DNA of 64,000 nt from Glaciimonas sp. CA11.2 (GCF_034314045.1 NZ_JAVIWL010000001.1:4836001-4900000), one strand, 5' to 3'; shown: positions 28,039-36,917, counted from the first letter of the stretch. Program-made: numbers and translations. Notes: generated by a model from the sequence alone, not told the origin.

Positions 28039-29094
28039 ATGAAAACGATCAAAGGGCCAGCCATTTTTCTCGCCCAGTTCATGGGTGACAAAGCACCATT
28101 CGATACACTTTCCCATCTGGCTGCATGGGCCGCCGGTCTGGGATATAAAGGTATTCAGTTGCCAACCGACCCGCGCCTGTTTGACCTGACGCTAGGCGCG
28201 AAGAGTCAAACCTACTGTGATGACATCACAGGATTACTGGCGCAACATGGATTAACGATTACCGAATTATCGACCCATTTACAAGGCCAGCTCGTCGCAG
28301 TGCATCCGGCTTACGATCCTTTATTCGACAACTTTGCAGCGCCGCATGTGCGCGGCAATCCCGCGGCGCGGACTGCATGGGCCATCGAACAGTTAACACT
28401 CGCAGCAACGTCATCTCAACGTCTCGGCTTAAGCGCCCATGTGACTTTTTCAGGGGCACTGGCGTGGCCTTATTTATATCCATGGCCGCAGCGTCCAGCG
28501 GGTCTGGTGGAAACAGCATTTGCTGAGTTGGCTCGGCGTTGGCGTCCTATTCTGGATGCGTTCGATGCCGCTGGTGTTGACCTTTGCTACGAGTTACATC
28601 CCGGTGAGGATCTCCATGATGGCGTCAGTTTTGAACGTTTTCTTGATGCAGTTGACCAGCATCCTCGAGCCAGCATTTTGTATGATCCCAGCCATTTTCT
28701 GTTGCAACAACTCGATTACCTTGCTTTCATCGATATCTATCACGACCGGATTAAGGCTTTCCATGTCAAGGATGCAGAATTTCGTCCAAATGGTAAACAA
28801 GGCGTGTACGGTGGCTTTTCGTCCTGGCAAGATCGTGCCGGACGTTTTCGCTCACTCGGTGACGGGCAAATTGATTTCAACGCAATCTTCTCTAAAATGG
28901 CGCAATATGATTTTCCTGGTTGGGCGGTGTTGGAGTGGGAATGCTGCTTAAAGCATCCCGAGGACGGCGCAGCAGAAGGAGCGGAATTTATTCGACGTCA
29001 TATTATTCATGTGGCAGACCGCGCTTTCGATGATTTCGCGGGTGGCGCAGTCAAACAGGATCAAATCAATCAATTGCTTGGGCTAGTACGCTAG
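28039..29094 (+). CDS. Sugar phosphate isomerase/epimerase-like (xylose isomerase-like TIM barrel) protein
   Basis: A 351-residue AP-endonuclease-2-type TIM barrel. Metal-binding residues of this fold appear in ELSTHLQGQLVAVHP, CYELHPGED, ILYDPSHF and FHVKDAEF, followed by GDGQIDF. Relatives act as epimerases, isomerases, dehydratases or 3-keto-glycoside lyases; the substrate is unknown. The ATG at 28039 with AGAGGA is chosen; the frame is open further upstream through the hairpin. It is paired with the Gfo/Idh/MocA gene 44 bp downstream, a common pairing in which a keto-sugar is passed between the two. Confidence 0.85.
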   Translation: MKTIKGPAIFLAQFMGDKAPFDTLSHLAAWAAGLGYKGIQLPTDPRLFDLTLGAKSQTYCDDITGLLAQHGLTITELSTHLQGQLVAVHPAYDPLFDNFAAPHVRGNPAARTAWAIEQLTLAATSSQRLGLSAHVTFSGALAWPYLYPWPQRPAGLVETAFAELARRWRPILDAFDAAGVDLCYELHPGEDLHDGVSFERFLDAVDQHPRASILYDPSHFLLQQLDYLAFIDIYHDRIKAFHVKDAEFRPNGKQGVYGGFSSWQDRAGRFRSLGDGQIDFNAIFSKMAQYDFPGWAVLEWECCLKHPEDGAAEGAEFIRRHIIHVADRAFDDFAGGAVKQDQINQLLGLVR

Positions 29095-29138
29095 AGCTGC
29101 AAAATACGACCACATAATTTTGGTAAAAAGGAACAGAA

Positions 29139-30290
29139 ATGCAACGACGTTTAAGACTAGGAATGGTGGGCGGCGGCCAAGGCGCGTTCATCGGTTCGGT
29201 GCATCGGATTGCCGCCCGCCTCGACGATTACTATGAGTTGGTGGCGGGCGCATTATCCAGTGACCCGACGCGCGCTGCCAATAGTGCTACCGAGATTCGC
29301 CTCGACCCAAGCCGCAGCTATAGCGACTATCAAGAAATGGCGCGGCAGGAAGCCGCACGACCGGATGGCATTGACGTCGTCACCATCGTCACACCAAACT
29401 TTTTACACGCCCCGGTAGCAAGAGCATTTCTGGAAGCTGGTATCCACGTCATTTGCGACAAGCCTTTAGCTATTTCACTCAAGGAAGGCCAGGAACTTGC
29501 CACACTCGCACAACAAAAAAATCGTGTCTTTGCACTCACTCACACTTACACCGGCTATCCAATGGTGCGCCATGCCAAAGCGCTGGTCGAAGCAGGCGAC
29601 ATCGGTGACCTAAGACTGATACAGGTCGAGTATTCACAGGATTGGCTAGCCGCCTCTATTGGCAGCGCCAATACCGGCGCTGCCGACAACTGGCATAACG
29701 ATCCGTTACGCTCAGGTCCCGGTGGGACGCTGGCCGATGTCGGCACGCATGCCTATCAACTGGCGCAATATATTAGCGGTCAAACACCCACTCAACTGCT
29801 GGCTGAACTATCTACTTTCGTACCCGGACGTCCTATCGACGACCACGTACAAGTCATGCTGCGCTACGCCAACGGCGCGCGCGGCACGTTGTGGGCGAGT
29901 CAGGTCGCCACCGGCGCTGAAAATGCCTTACGTTTGCGTTTATACGGCAGCAAAGCCCAACTCGCCTTCAACCAGGAAAATCCAAACGAGTTATGGATCA
30001 CGCCGCAAGGCGGTAACGCCCAGCGCCTTACCCCGGGCCGGGCCGCCAGTGCCGCCGCCGCGCATGCCACACGGGTTCCCGCCGGTCATCCGGAAGGTTA
30101 CATAGAAGCCTTCGCCCAATTGTATGTCGACGCAGCCTTACAGATTGCTGCAATCAACGCAGGTCAGCCGATTCCCAAAGCTGCACGCTGGCTAACAAAT
30201 GTCAATGATGGCGTCGCCGGGATGGCATTTATTGAGGCCGTCATTCGTAGCCATCAAAATGATGCGCAGTGGACGGATATTGCACGCTGA
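29139..30290 (+). CDS. Gfo/Idh/MocA-family sugar oxidoreductase
   Basis: A 383-residue NAD(P)-dependent dehydrogenase. The Rossmann motif is GMVGGGQGAFIGSVHR, the cofactor-side block CDKPLAIS corresponds to the family EKP motif, and the catalytic region is GGTLADVGTHAYQLAQY. Proteins with this N-terminus oxidise cyclic polyols or glycosides such as inositols and anhydrosugars. It closes the LacI-ABC module, so it likely acts on the imported sugar. AAAGGAAC precedes the ATG. Confidence 0.9.
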   Translation: MQRRLRLGMVGGGQGAFIGSVHRIAARLDDYYELVAGALSSDPTRAANSATEIRLDPSRSYSDYQEMARQEAARPDGIDVVTIVTPNFLHAPVARAFLEAGIHVICDKPLAISLKEGQELATLAQQKNRVFALTHTYTGYPMVRHAKALVEAGDIGDLRLIQVEYSQDWLAASIGSANTGAADNWHNDPLRSGPGGTLADVGTHAYQLAQYISGQTPTQLLAELSTFVPGRPIDDHVQVMLRYANGARGTLWASQVATGAENALRLRLYGSKAQLAFNQENPNELWITPQGGNAQRLTPGRAASAAAAHATRVPAGHPEGYIEAFAQLYVDAALQIAAINAGQPIPKAARWLTNVNDGVAGMAFIEAVIRSHQNDAQWTDIAR

Positions 30291-30459
30291 AAGGATGCGA
30301 TTAAAACATGAATGACAGTTGTATTCCGCCTTAAAATAATCGGAATAACAATACTTTTCCCGCATAAAAAACAGATTTAATTAATTGGTACTGATCGCGG
30401 ATACGCCGCGTCACAACATACTATTTATGATGAAATAAAATTGTATTTCCAACCCGTAG

Positions 30460-30494
30460 ATTTAAAAATACCGGTGGCGATGTCCACCGGTATG
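30460..30494 (-). terminator. Rho-independent terminator after the lectin gene
   Basis: A perfect 10-bp stem, ATACCGGTGG (30468-30477) and CCACCGGTAT (30484-30493), has a 6-nt loop. On the minus strand it is followed by TTTTTAAAT. It lies about 30 bp after the stop of the minus-strand 715-aa gene and could also stop read-through from the plus-strand sugar genes. Confidence 0.8.
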
Positions 30495-30520
30495 GGACTT
30501 CTTTGACATATTCGCCAATA

Positions 30521-32668
30521 TCAGATGTCATCCGGTTCCGGTAAATGCAACGCTTCCTGACCATCACGCTCGGCCTTCATTCTCTCCAGTTCCTGAAGAT
30601 TGTTCTCAACCCATTTTGCTAAATCCCCCGTCGGATCTCCGCCCTGACGTATCTGCTCTACAACTTCAGCGATATCATGCTCAGCCTTTTCAATACGCCG
30701 ATCAAGGTCAGATTTTTCGTGATCACGACGATTGGAGCCAACTCTACTAAACTGCCATAGTTGCGCCAGAGTATTGTTCGCCTTGAAAAGTTGCAGTTTT
30801 CTGTAGTTATCCAGCCGCCCATCTGTCACATCCAATTGTTTTCCATAGTTGCCGCTTAGCCTGTAGGAACCGTGGAAACTTGGGTCTATATTCCACTTAA
30901 AGTTATGCCAGGATGATGCTGCCACTACATCAATAGTGACAGGGATACTATCCCCGGCGCGGTCATCTGCATGCAACATGCAATGAGGGGCATAATCCAC
31001 AGTTAAGAAATAAACTCTTGTAAAAGCAGTTTTAAACCCTAGAACCCAATGTTGATTATTCCCACCAGTATAGGGATACTGAACAACAGGCGTTCCCGGC
31101 CCTTTTTCACCCCCTAGAACGTCCATTACTTTTCCGCTAAGTCGACTGGTAATAACATATTTAGCTCCAGTTACCAATGGTACAAATTCCGTGAACACAA
31201 ATGACTGGGAACTGCTGTTGTCACGGACCCTGATTCTGTATCCCTCCTCCGTTCCAGAAAAACCGGTCAATATCCCGAAGGGATGGCCATGAAGAGTTCC
31301 TCCGGCCACCAGAATATAAGAACGCTTATCCTGACTGAGTACCAAGCGCCAATACCGAAATCTATCGACAGGATCGGTAACATTCAGCGAGCGCACCGAA
31401 ACCGTGGAGTTGTAATAGCCCCAGGCCAATATGCAATCGCCACCTACCTTGTCTTTTTTCATGTTATGCAGCACATATAAACCATCAAACTCACCACCTT
31501 TCACCTTTTTGATCCGCCACTGCTGGGATCTATCCCGAATAAAATTTGGCTTTAACCCAAGTAGAGTGCCGAATATAATGCCGTGTGATGGGGTATCTAC
31601 ATAACCCAGCGCGTCCCCGCTATTCTTGCACTCAGAAATAATATACGTTTTGCCTTCCTCGGGAGTTTCAGTCGAGAATCTCCAGGGATCCGGCTGCGGC
31701 CTGTTGGGCGTATCTTTTCCACCAAACAACCAGTCACACCCGTAAGCCAAGCCGCCTATCAAATTATCTAAGGCTTCGCCTGCCACACCACTTTTCCACC
31801 GATCACTAGCCGGTCCCCAAACATAATCCGGCCTGTTAATTGCACTTGTCGGAGGCTTTTTACCGAGTGATGCATAAAACCCCTTCTCGTAGAGATCACA
31901 TTTACCGCTGCCTGGAATTTGACCTATCTTCAGCACATCATCGCCAACACAAAAGGCAATGATCGCATGGTTATTTTGTCCAAATCCGCCACCACTATCC
32001 ATGTAAGCATTATCCTCCCCGCCCACGGGCCAACCCGGTATAAACCATTCATTGCCCCATGTATCAAGCGCGGTCACATCAAAGTCTCGATGACCGTTAT
32101 TTGTCTCTATCGCGTAATAGGCCGTCTCCCACATCCTTTTTTTACAGGACAACTTGAGGTTACAAATAAAAGTATTAGTCTTGGGATCGAAGACCTCAAA
32201 GTGGAGAACGCCAGAGACGTGCCCCGAATTACCGACATTCACCGAATTCCACAGAACATAGCTTCTCGCCTGTCCTGGGCCGACCGTCCCGGATGGCGGA
32301 CCAATCTTCACCATCTTGCCAGCAGCCTCATCCCAGATCGCCCAGTCGCCGCTAAACTTCTCTACTCGTACGATCCGCATATCATAAGCAGTACTGTTAT
32401 AGATGATGACTTCACGTATGCGCATCATGACTGTGGTCATACGAATCGTCCCACCGGTCTGCGCCAGATCCACGATCGTGAGGGGAGCTTTACCCGAATG
32501 GAGCCAGATGTCCACGTAAGGACTCACGCTATTGAGGTAAGGATCGTTGGGGTCCGCAACACGCTTGACGTTAGGATCAAAATGGGGATCGACGCTAGTG
32601 TCAACACATGGCGTAATGGCATGACCATGGGGCAATCGAAGCTTGGTATCGTCGGCATTTGAAGTCAT
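30521..32668 (-). CDS. Multidomain lectin protein, aegerolysin-like N-terminus and two ricin-type beta-trefoils
   Basis: A 715-residue protein without signal peptide. Residues about 85-190 (VIIYNSTAYDM, GTVGPGQ, FEVFDPKTNTFICNLKLSC) resemble the aegerolysin beta-sandwich, a family of lipid-binding and pore-partner proteins; this is by eye and tentative. Residues about 339-495 and 497-645 look like beta-trefoils with QxW-type ends (SQQWRI, RYWRLV, NQHWVL, AQLWQF); LSGKVMDVLGG is the clearest ricin-lectin block. A charged helical tail (650-700) ends the chain. GAGGTG precedes the ATG. A carbohydrate-binding toxin or surface-acting role is inferred only. Confidence 0.6.
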   Translation of the reverse strand: MTSNADDTKLRLPHGHAITPCVDTSVDPHFDPNVKRVADPNDPYLNSVSPYVDIWLHSGKAPLTIVDLAQTGGTIRMTTVMMRIREVIIYNSTAYDMRIVRVEKFSGDWAIWDEAAGKMVKIGPPSGTVGPGQARSYVLWNSVNVGNSGHVSGVLHFEVFDPKTNTFICNLKLSCKKRMWETAYYAIETNNGHRDFDVTALDTWGNEWFIPGWPVGGEDNAYMDSGGGFGQNNHAIIAFCVGDDVLKIGQIPGSGKCDLYEKGFYASLGKKPPTSAINRPDYVWGPASDRWKSGVAGEALDNLIGGLAYGCDWLFGGKDTPNRPQPDPWRFSTETPEEGKTYIISECKNSGDALGYVDTPSHGIIFGTLLGLKPNFIRDRSQQWRIKKVKGGEFDGLYVLHNMKKDKVGGDCILAWGYYNSTVSVRSLNVTDPVDRFRYWRLVLSQDKRSYILVAGGTLHGHPFGILTGFSGTEEGYRIRVRDNSSSQSFVFTEFVPLVTGAKYVITSRLSGKVMDVLGGEKGPGTPVVQYPYTGGNNQHWVLGFKTAFTRVYFLTVDYAPHCMLHADDRAGDSIPVTIDVVAASSWHNFKWNIDPSFHGSYRLSGNYGKQLDVTDGRLDNYRKLQLFKANNTLAQLWQFSRVGSNRRDHEKSDLDRRIEKAEHDIAEVVEQIRQGGDPTGDLAKWVENNLQELERMKAERDGQEALHLPEPDDI

Positions 32669-32770
32669 TGAACACCTCGTCTATAAGGGTAATCTGATTA
32701 ATAACTGTGTCAAGTTGCGATCACAGATTAAGCGAAAAATTTCTCACGTGCAAGTATTTGCACTATGCGT

Positions 32771-32784
32771 TGACAATATTGTCA
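32771..32784. promoter_or_regulatory. Perfect 14-bp palindrome between divergent genes
   Basis: TGACAATATTGTCA is a perfect palindrome within the 341-bp interval 32669-33009 that separates the lectin gene (minus) from the GNAT gene (plus). It lies about 100 bp upstream of the lectin start. Symmetry and position suit a dimeric regulator, but no known consensus was matched. The rest of the interval holds no gene. Confidence 0.45.
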
Positions 32785-33009
32785 GGTAACACATATCGAT
32801 ACGCAGCAATTGAAAACGACGCACACACACCAAATACACGACGACCATCACACCAAGATAACAAGTTGAACTTAACGATATCTGCACCAGGTTTTCTTAA
32901 TTTCAATCGAACCCGAATCGATCTAAAAACAAGGCCCGATGAGGCTAAGCGCAAGTGAAAAACCGTTTAACTTATACTGATTGACGATAAACTTTATAGG
33001 AATCAAAAT

Positions 33010-33627
33010 ATGATCGTAACTTCTAGTGCTTTTCCATTGTTTTATTCAAAATATGCCGAGCTAGAGCCACCGGCGGAGAATCCTATTAGCGAGGTTGATC
33101 GTGTTACGTTGACTTATGCTCTGCGCTCGATGCAAGAAAGCATCACGCAACATTGGCAGCAACAAGGTAAAAGTATTGGGGAAGCCAACGACCCTGACGA
33201 CGACCAGCTGCAGTGGAGCGCCAGAGTCGAAGCTGCAAGATTTATGTGCGGAGTCTGTTCTGTTTTACCGCCCGCTGACACTCAGCTCTTATACAGTGTG
33301 GATCAGGTGCCAGTGGGAGCACTAACCATGCTTCATCGACAGGAGGCCTTGAATGTTCCGTATGTAGAAATTTTTGTTACGCATCCGGGCAGCAGCGGTG
33401 CCGGAGCAGCGCTGTTAGAGCGGGCTGTAAAAAAATCAATGGAAATCGGGGGACTTGGACAACTGATGCTCTCGCCGATAGACAGTGCCATTCCTGCATA
33501 TGAAGCACTTGGCTTTTCAAAAATACCTGAAGGTATGTTTCTTGATCCTGCCAAAAGTGAAAAATGGCATCTTTTTGGCGACGCATGGAGACTCGTTAAT
33601 GGTGTCGGTGAAGTTAAAACTGGCTAA
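33010..33627 (+). CDS. GNAT-family acetyltransferase-like protein
   Basis: A 205-residue protein whose C-terminal half fits the GNAT fold. VEIFVTHPGSSGAGAALLERAVKKS corresponds to the acetyl-CoA binding beta4-alpha3 segment, and SAIPAYEALGFSKIP to motif B. The N-terminal 90 residues are not recognised. The substrate is unknown. AGGAATC precedes the ATG. It is divergent from the lectin gene and convergent with btuF, 18 bp away. Confidence 0.7.
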   Translation: MIVTSSAFPLFYSKYAELEPPAENPISEVDRVTLTYALRSMQESITQHWQQQGKSIGEANDPDDDQLQWSARVEAARFMCGVCSVLPPADTQLLYSVDQVPVGALTMLHRQEALNVPYVEIFVTHPGSSGAGAALLERAVKKSMEIGGLGQLMLSPIDSAIPAYEALGFSKIPEGMFLDPAKSEKWHLFGDAWRLVNGVGEVKTG

Positions 33628-33645
33628 AGTATTTCAGAAGCCACA

Positions 33646-34560
33646 TTAAGGCTGACCTCGACGAGAGCGCGCTAATGCCAGCTTCTCACATAGAACAACG
33701 GTACCGTCGATCAATCGCGGACCTGCTCGATTCATCAGATCGGCATCGATACCGAATAAATTGTTGCGATGAACTGCCAGCAAGCCAGAATAGCTGCGCC
33801 AATAATCGAGGTCACTTTCATCATCTTTCCGTTGTCCACTTATGAGTACCTCTGGATTTTCAACCAGCACGGCTTCTATATTAACGACTGGTGCTGTCAC
33901 TGACAGATGGGCGAAGATATTTTCTCCGCCGCATACGTTGATCGCATCGCTGACAATCTGGCTGCCGTTGAGCGTATACAGCGGGCGACTCCATACCTGA
34001 TAAAAAACTCGGACGCGAGGACGTTTCTGGTATTTAAAAGCGAGAGCGTCAATTTTTTCACCTAGCGCGGCTGCCTCTTTTTCTGCGTCACCAGTTGTGC
34101 CTAATAGTCGGCCTAGACGGATGATGCTGTCCGGGATATCGCGCAACTTGCGTGGGTCGCTGTAAAATAATGGGATGCCGAGTTTTCGTAATTGTTCCAA
34201 TTGACGATCGGCACTGTTATGTCGCCATACCACCAATAAATCCGGTTTGAGCGCAATCAACCGCTCTATGTCCAGCAGGCTGTTGTCACCTATTCGAGGA
34301 ATACTTTTTGCAGCAACCGGATAATCGCTGTACTTGACTGTACCGACTATTCGGGACCCACCACCGGCGGCAAATATTAATTCCGTAATATGCGGGGCCA
34401 TTGTCACTACGCGCAAAGCTGGCTGCGCTAACGTGATGATATTGCCTGCGTCATCTTTGACTATAATAGCCGCTCCTGAAGCATTTACTATGACTGAAAG
34501 TTGCACACTGATGAGCAATACCGTCATTAAGAAAATACGCTTTACGATGTTCGGTTTCAC
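33646..34560 (-). CDS. btuF: Periplasmic vitamin B12-binding protein
   Basis: A 304-residue type III substrate-binding protein with a signal peptide (hydrophobic IFLMTVLLISVQLSVIV). Features of BtuF are RVVTMAPHITELIFAAGGGSRIVGT near the N-terminus, the helix-backbone region DLLVVWRHNS and the C-lobe CGGENIFA. It delivers cobalamin to BtuCD. It is the most distal gene of the minus-strand btuC-btuD-btuF set, 164 bp after btuD. Confidence 0.9.
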   Translation of the reverse strand: MKPNIVKRIFLMTVLLISVQLSVIVNASGAAIIVKDDAGNIITLAQPALRVVTMAPHITELIFAAGGGSRIVGTVKYSDYPVAAKSIPRIGDNSLLDIERLIALKPDLLVVWRHNSADRQLEQLRKLGIPLFYSDPRKLRDIPDSIIRLGRLLGTTGDAEKEAAALGEKIDALAFKYQKRPRVRVFYQVWSRPLYTLNGSQIVSDAINVCGGENIFAHLSVTAPVVNIEAVLVENPEVLISGQRKDDESDLDYWRSYSGLLAVHRNNLFGIDADLMNRAGPRLIDGTVVLCEKLALARSRRGQP

Positions 34561-34724
34561 AATAATATTCCGATATACAAAATTATTAACGCCCGAAAGT
34601 TTTTAGCGCCACGTTTAGAAGTAGAAGCATCGTGTAGGAATGTAACGAGCAATGAATCAACTACATTTATTTATAGAAAATTTTTTCTCGACACTTAGAT
34701 GGAAACCGACCCATTACATACGCG

Positions 34725-35510
34725 CTACGCAGGAATAAAAATAGACCGATTTTCGTGCGTGATGATCTCGATCGGATGCCCTAAACATTGGCTCAGAATT
34801 GGTGCTGTCATCACCTCGGCAACCGGCCCGGCACGCCAACCTCCATCTCCCATCAGCAGCAGCGCATGACTCGCCACGCTATGCGCCAGATTCAAGTCGT
34901 GGCTTACCATTACGATGGCTTTGGGCGACTCACTGTTCGCGCACAGTTCGTCCAATAAACGCATCACGCTAACCTGATGCGCCAGATCCAGCGCATTCGC
35001 AGGCTCGTCGAGCAATAATAACGGCGTATCCTGCGCCAACACAGCGGCAATCGCCACCCGCTGACGCTCGCCACCGGACAAGGTACGAATATCACGTTCG
35101 GCAAGTGCTTCTACATCCAGCGCTCTTAACGCACTTAAAGCGGTTTCCTGATCAGTATCGGATTCCCAATAGCGGGTATCGTGATACGGATGCCGCGCCG
35201 CCAATACGGTTTCAATCACGCGATAACCGAAGGCGTCACGCGTTCCTTGTGGCAAAAACGCGCGAACCCGCGCCAGCCCTTCCAACGCCCATTGTGATAA
35301 CGGTTTTTCAGCCAGTTCCACTACCCCGCCATCGGGCAAGCGCAAACCTGCCAGACAGCGCAAAAATGTACTCTTCCCAGCCCCGTTGCGACCGATCACA
35401 CACCAAAGCTGGCCAGGATGCAGATCCCAATCCAAACCCGCGACCAGCGCACGACCCTCGATAGTTAAATCGACAGACCGGGTGCGCATCAGTGTTGGAG
35501 ATGTCATCAT
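34725..35510 (-). CDS. btuD: Vitamin B12 ABC importer, ATP-binding protein
   Basis: A 261-residue FecE/BtuD-type ATPase with Walker A GRNGAGKST, signature LSGGERQRV, Walker B PLLLLDEPANALD and H-loop VSHDLN. The ATG at 35510 overlaps the btuC stop (ATGA), so translation is coupled. A longer upstream frame exists but lies inside btuC. It powers BtuC and BtuF, encoded on either side. Confidence 0.93.
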   Translation of the reverse strand: MMTSPTLMRTRSVDLTIEGRALVAGLDWDLHPGQLWCVIGRNGAGKSTFLRCLAGLRLPDGGVVELAEKPLSQWALEGLARVRAFLPQGTRDAFGYRVIETVLAARHPYHDTRYWESDTDQETALSALRALDVEALAERDIRTLSGGERQRVAIAAVLAQDTPLLLLDEPANALDLAHQVSVMRLLDELCANSESPKAIVMVSHDLNLAHSVASHALLLMGDGGWRAGPVAEVMTAPILSQCLGHPIEIITHENRSIFIPA

Positions 35511-36583
35511 CGTTTGCGAATGTGGTGCAGTTGTAATAGAAATGCCGGCACGCCGATCAAGGCCGTAATCACGCCGACCGGCAATTGTGTTGGCGCAATA
35601 ACAGTACGCGCCAATGTATCCGCCAACAAGAGAAACGTGCCACCGGCAATGGTCGCAGCAGGCAACAACAAACGGTGATCCGGTCCCAGCGCAAACCGAC
35701 ACGCATGCGGCACAATCAACCCGACAAACCCAATCGCGCCCGCGCTACTCACCGTGCAAGCAGTCAATAAGGCCGCACAAAAGAACAACCCCTTACGTAA
35801 CGACGCCACATGAATCCCCAACGTCGCCGCCGCCTCTGCCTGCATGACCATGACGTTAATATGCCGTGCTTTGCGTAAAGCAAAAATAAGTGCACCGCTC
35901 AAAACAATCCAAGGCAACCAGCGCAATTGCGTCCCCGACAAATCGCCGATCAACCAAAACACCATACTACGCAACCGACTATCCGGCGCAATCGACAGCA
36001 TCAACGTCACCAAAGCACCGCAACCCGAAGCCACAATCACGCCAGTCAACAACAGCAACGGCGCGTTACCATCCGAAATCCCACCCCGCAAATCCCGATA
36101 AGCCAAACCAAACAACAGCAACGCCACAACAATCGCACCCGCAAACGCCGCCACATCAATCATCCACGCCGCACTAAAAAAAAGCATCGCAAACAACGCC
36201 CCAACCGCCGCCCCACCAGAAACCCCCAGCACATAAGGATCAGCCAAAGGATTACGCAACAACGCCTGCATCATCACCCCAGCCAAAGCCAACATCGCCC
36301 CAGTCACAAACCCAGACAAAGCCCGCTCCAACCGCAACTGCAACAAAGTCGCCGCCATACTTTTAGGTGCACCACGCAACACCTCACTCAAAGCGCCAAA
36401 AATATCAGAAAAAGACAACGTCACCGAACCAACCGCACAAGCAAAAACAATACTAACCAACGCCAACAAACCCAACCCACCCAACACCAAAATCGCCCGC
36501 CGCCCATCCCGCGACCCACGCGTAGAAGAAATTGACGATTTTTTCAAAGCTCCACTATTAATCACGCAATCTTTCAAACACAA
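35507..36583 (-). CDS. btuC: Vitamin B12 ABC importer, permease
   Basis: A 358-residue FecCD-family permease with about ten membrane segments. Typical blocks are LRLERALSGFVTGAMLALAG, NPLADPYVLGVSGGAAVGA and GAIGFVGLIVPHACR, with GPDHRLLLP after the latter. The start is uncertain: TTG at 36583 gives a 27-residue hydrophilic leader, and GTG at 36565 is an alternative; neither has a clear ribosome site. It starts just after the Cys-rich repeat ORF. The 5' two thirds are compositionally odd, with the coding strand very poor in C and A (36181-36240 on the plus strand: 26 C, 22 A, 9 G, 3 T). Confidence 0.92.
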   Translation of the reverse strand: MCLKDCVINSGALKKSSISSTRGSRDGRRAILVLGGLGLLALVSIVFACAVGSVTLSFSDIFGALSEVLRGAPKSMAATLLQLRLERALSGFVTGAMLALAGVMMQALLRNPLADPYVLGVSGGAAVGALFAMLFFSAAWMIDVAAFAGAIVVALLLFGLAYRDLRGGISDGNAPLLLLTGVIVASGCGALVTLMLSIAPDSRLRSMVFWLIGDLSGTQLRWLPWIVLSGALIFALRKARHINVMVMQAEAAATLGIHVASLRKGLFFCAALLTACTVSSAGAIGFVGLIVPHACRFALGPDHRLLLPAATIAGGTFLLLADTLARTVIAPTQLPVGVITALIGVPAFLLQLHHIRKR

Positions 36584-36592
36584 AAAAATAAT

Positions 36593-36916
36593 TCAAAACA
36601 AAACCCAAATATCAAAACCGTCAATACCAACGCAATCGCCGGTGCAGCCACAGTTGACGTTGCCTTTGACCTTACAGGCGCAGCCACAGTTGACGTTGCC
36701 TTTGAACTTGCAGGCGCAGCCACAGTTGACGTTGCCTTTGAACTTACAGGCGCAGCCACAGTTGACGTTGCTCTTGAACTTGCAGGCGCAGCCACAGTTG
36801 ACGTTGCTCTTGAACTTGCAGGCGCAGCCACAGTTGACGTTGCTCTTGAACTTGCAGGCGCAGCCACAGTTGACGTTGCGGTTGTTCTTGAAGTTGAAGT
36901 TGACGTACTCCGTCAT
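36593..36916 (-). CDS. Cys-rich 12-residue-repeat protein (novel)
   Basis: A 107-residue frame starting MTEYVNFNFKNNRNVNCGC. It contains six repeats of the 12-residue unit NVNCGCACKFKS (or KFKG/KVKG), giving three Cys per unit in CxCxC spacing, and ends DGFDIWVLF. No family was recognised; the CxCxC pattern is like metal-binding metallothioneins. The array period (36 bp) keeps several frames open. This one is favoured because nearly all third positions are C or G and two of four variable sites are silent; a second frame changes residues at each variable site and a third contains stops. The stop lies 9 bp before the btuC TTG. No clear ribosome site precedes the ATG. Confidence 0.5.
   Translation of the reverse strand: MTEYVNFNFKNNRNVNCGCACKFKSNVNCGCACKFKSNVNCGCACKFKSNVNCGCACKFKGNVNCGCACKFKGNVNCGCACKVKGNVNCGCTGDCVGIDGFDIWVLF
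36641..36892. repeat. 36-bp tandem repeat array, about seven units
   Basis: Units begin at 36641, 36677, 36713, 36749, 36785, 36821 and 36857, each starting GG(C/T)GCAGCCACAGTTGACG. Variation is limited to a few positions in the second half of the unit, and the last unit degenerates into GGTTGTTCTTGAAGTTGAAG. Three neighbouring units are identical, a sign of recent expansion. Such an array can change copy number by slippage in steps of 12 codons. Confidence 0.95.
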
Positions 36917-36917
36917 G

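Noticed and set aside
35927..36535. Long Arg/Gln/His-rich plus-strand frame opposite btuC
   Set aside because: It is a by-product of the strong C/A skew opposite btuC; the low-complexity product has no ribosome site or family.
36574..36867. Ser/Thr/Ala/Pro-repeat frame with a hydrophobic tail over the 36-bp array
   Set aside because: All variable positions are non-silent in this frame, third positions are not GC-biased, and it overlaps the btuC start. The Cys-rich frame fits coding better.
36641..36892. CRISPR array at the 36-bp repeats
   Set aside because: Units are directly adjacent without spacers and no cas genes are present.
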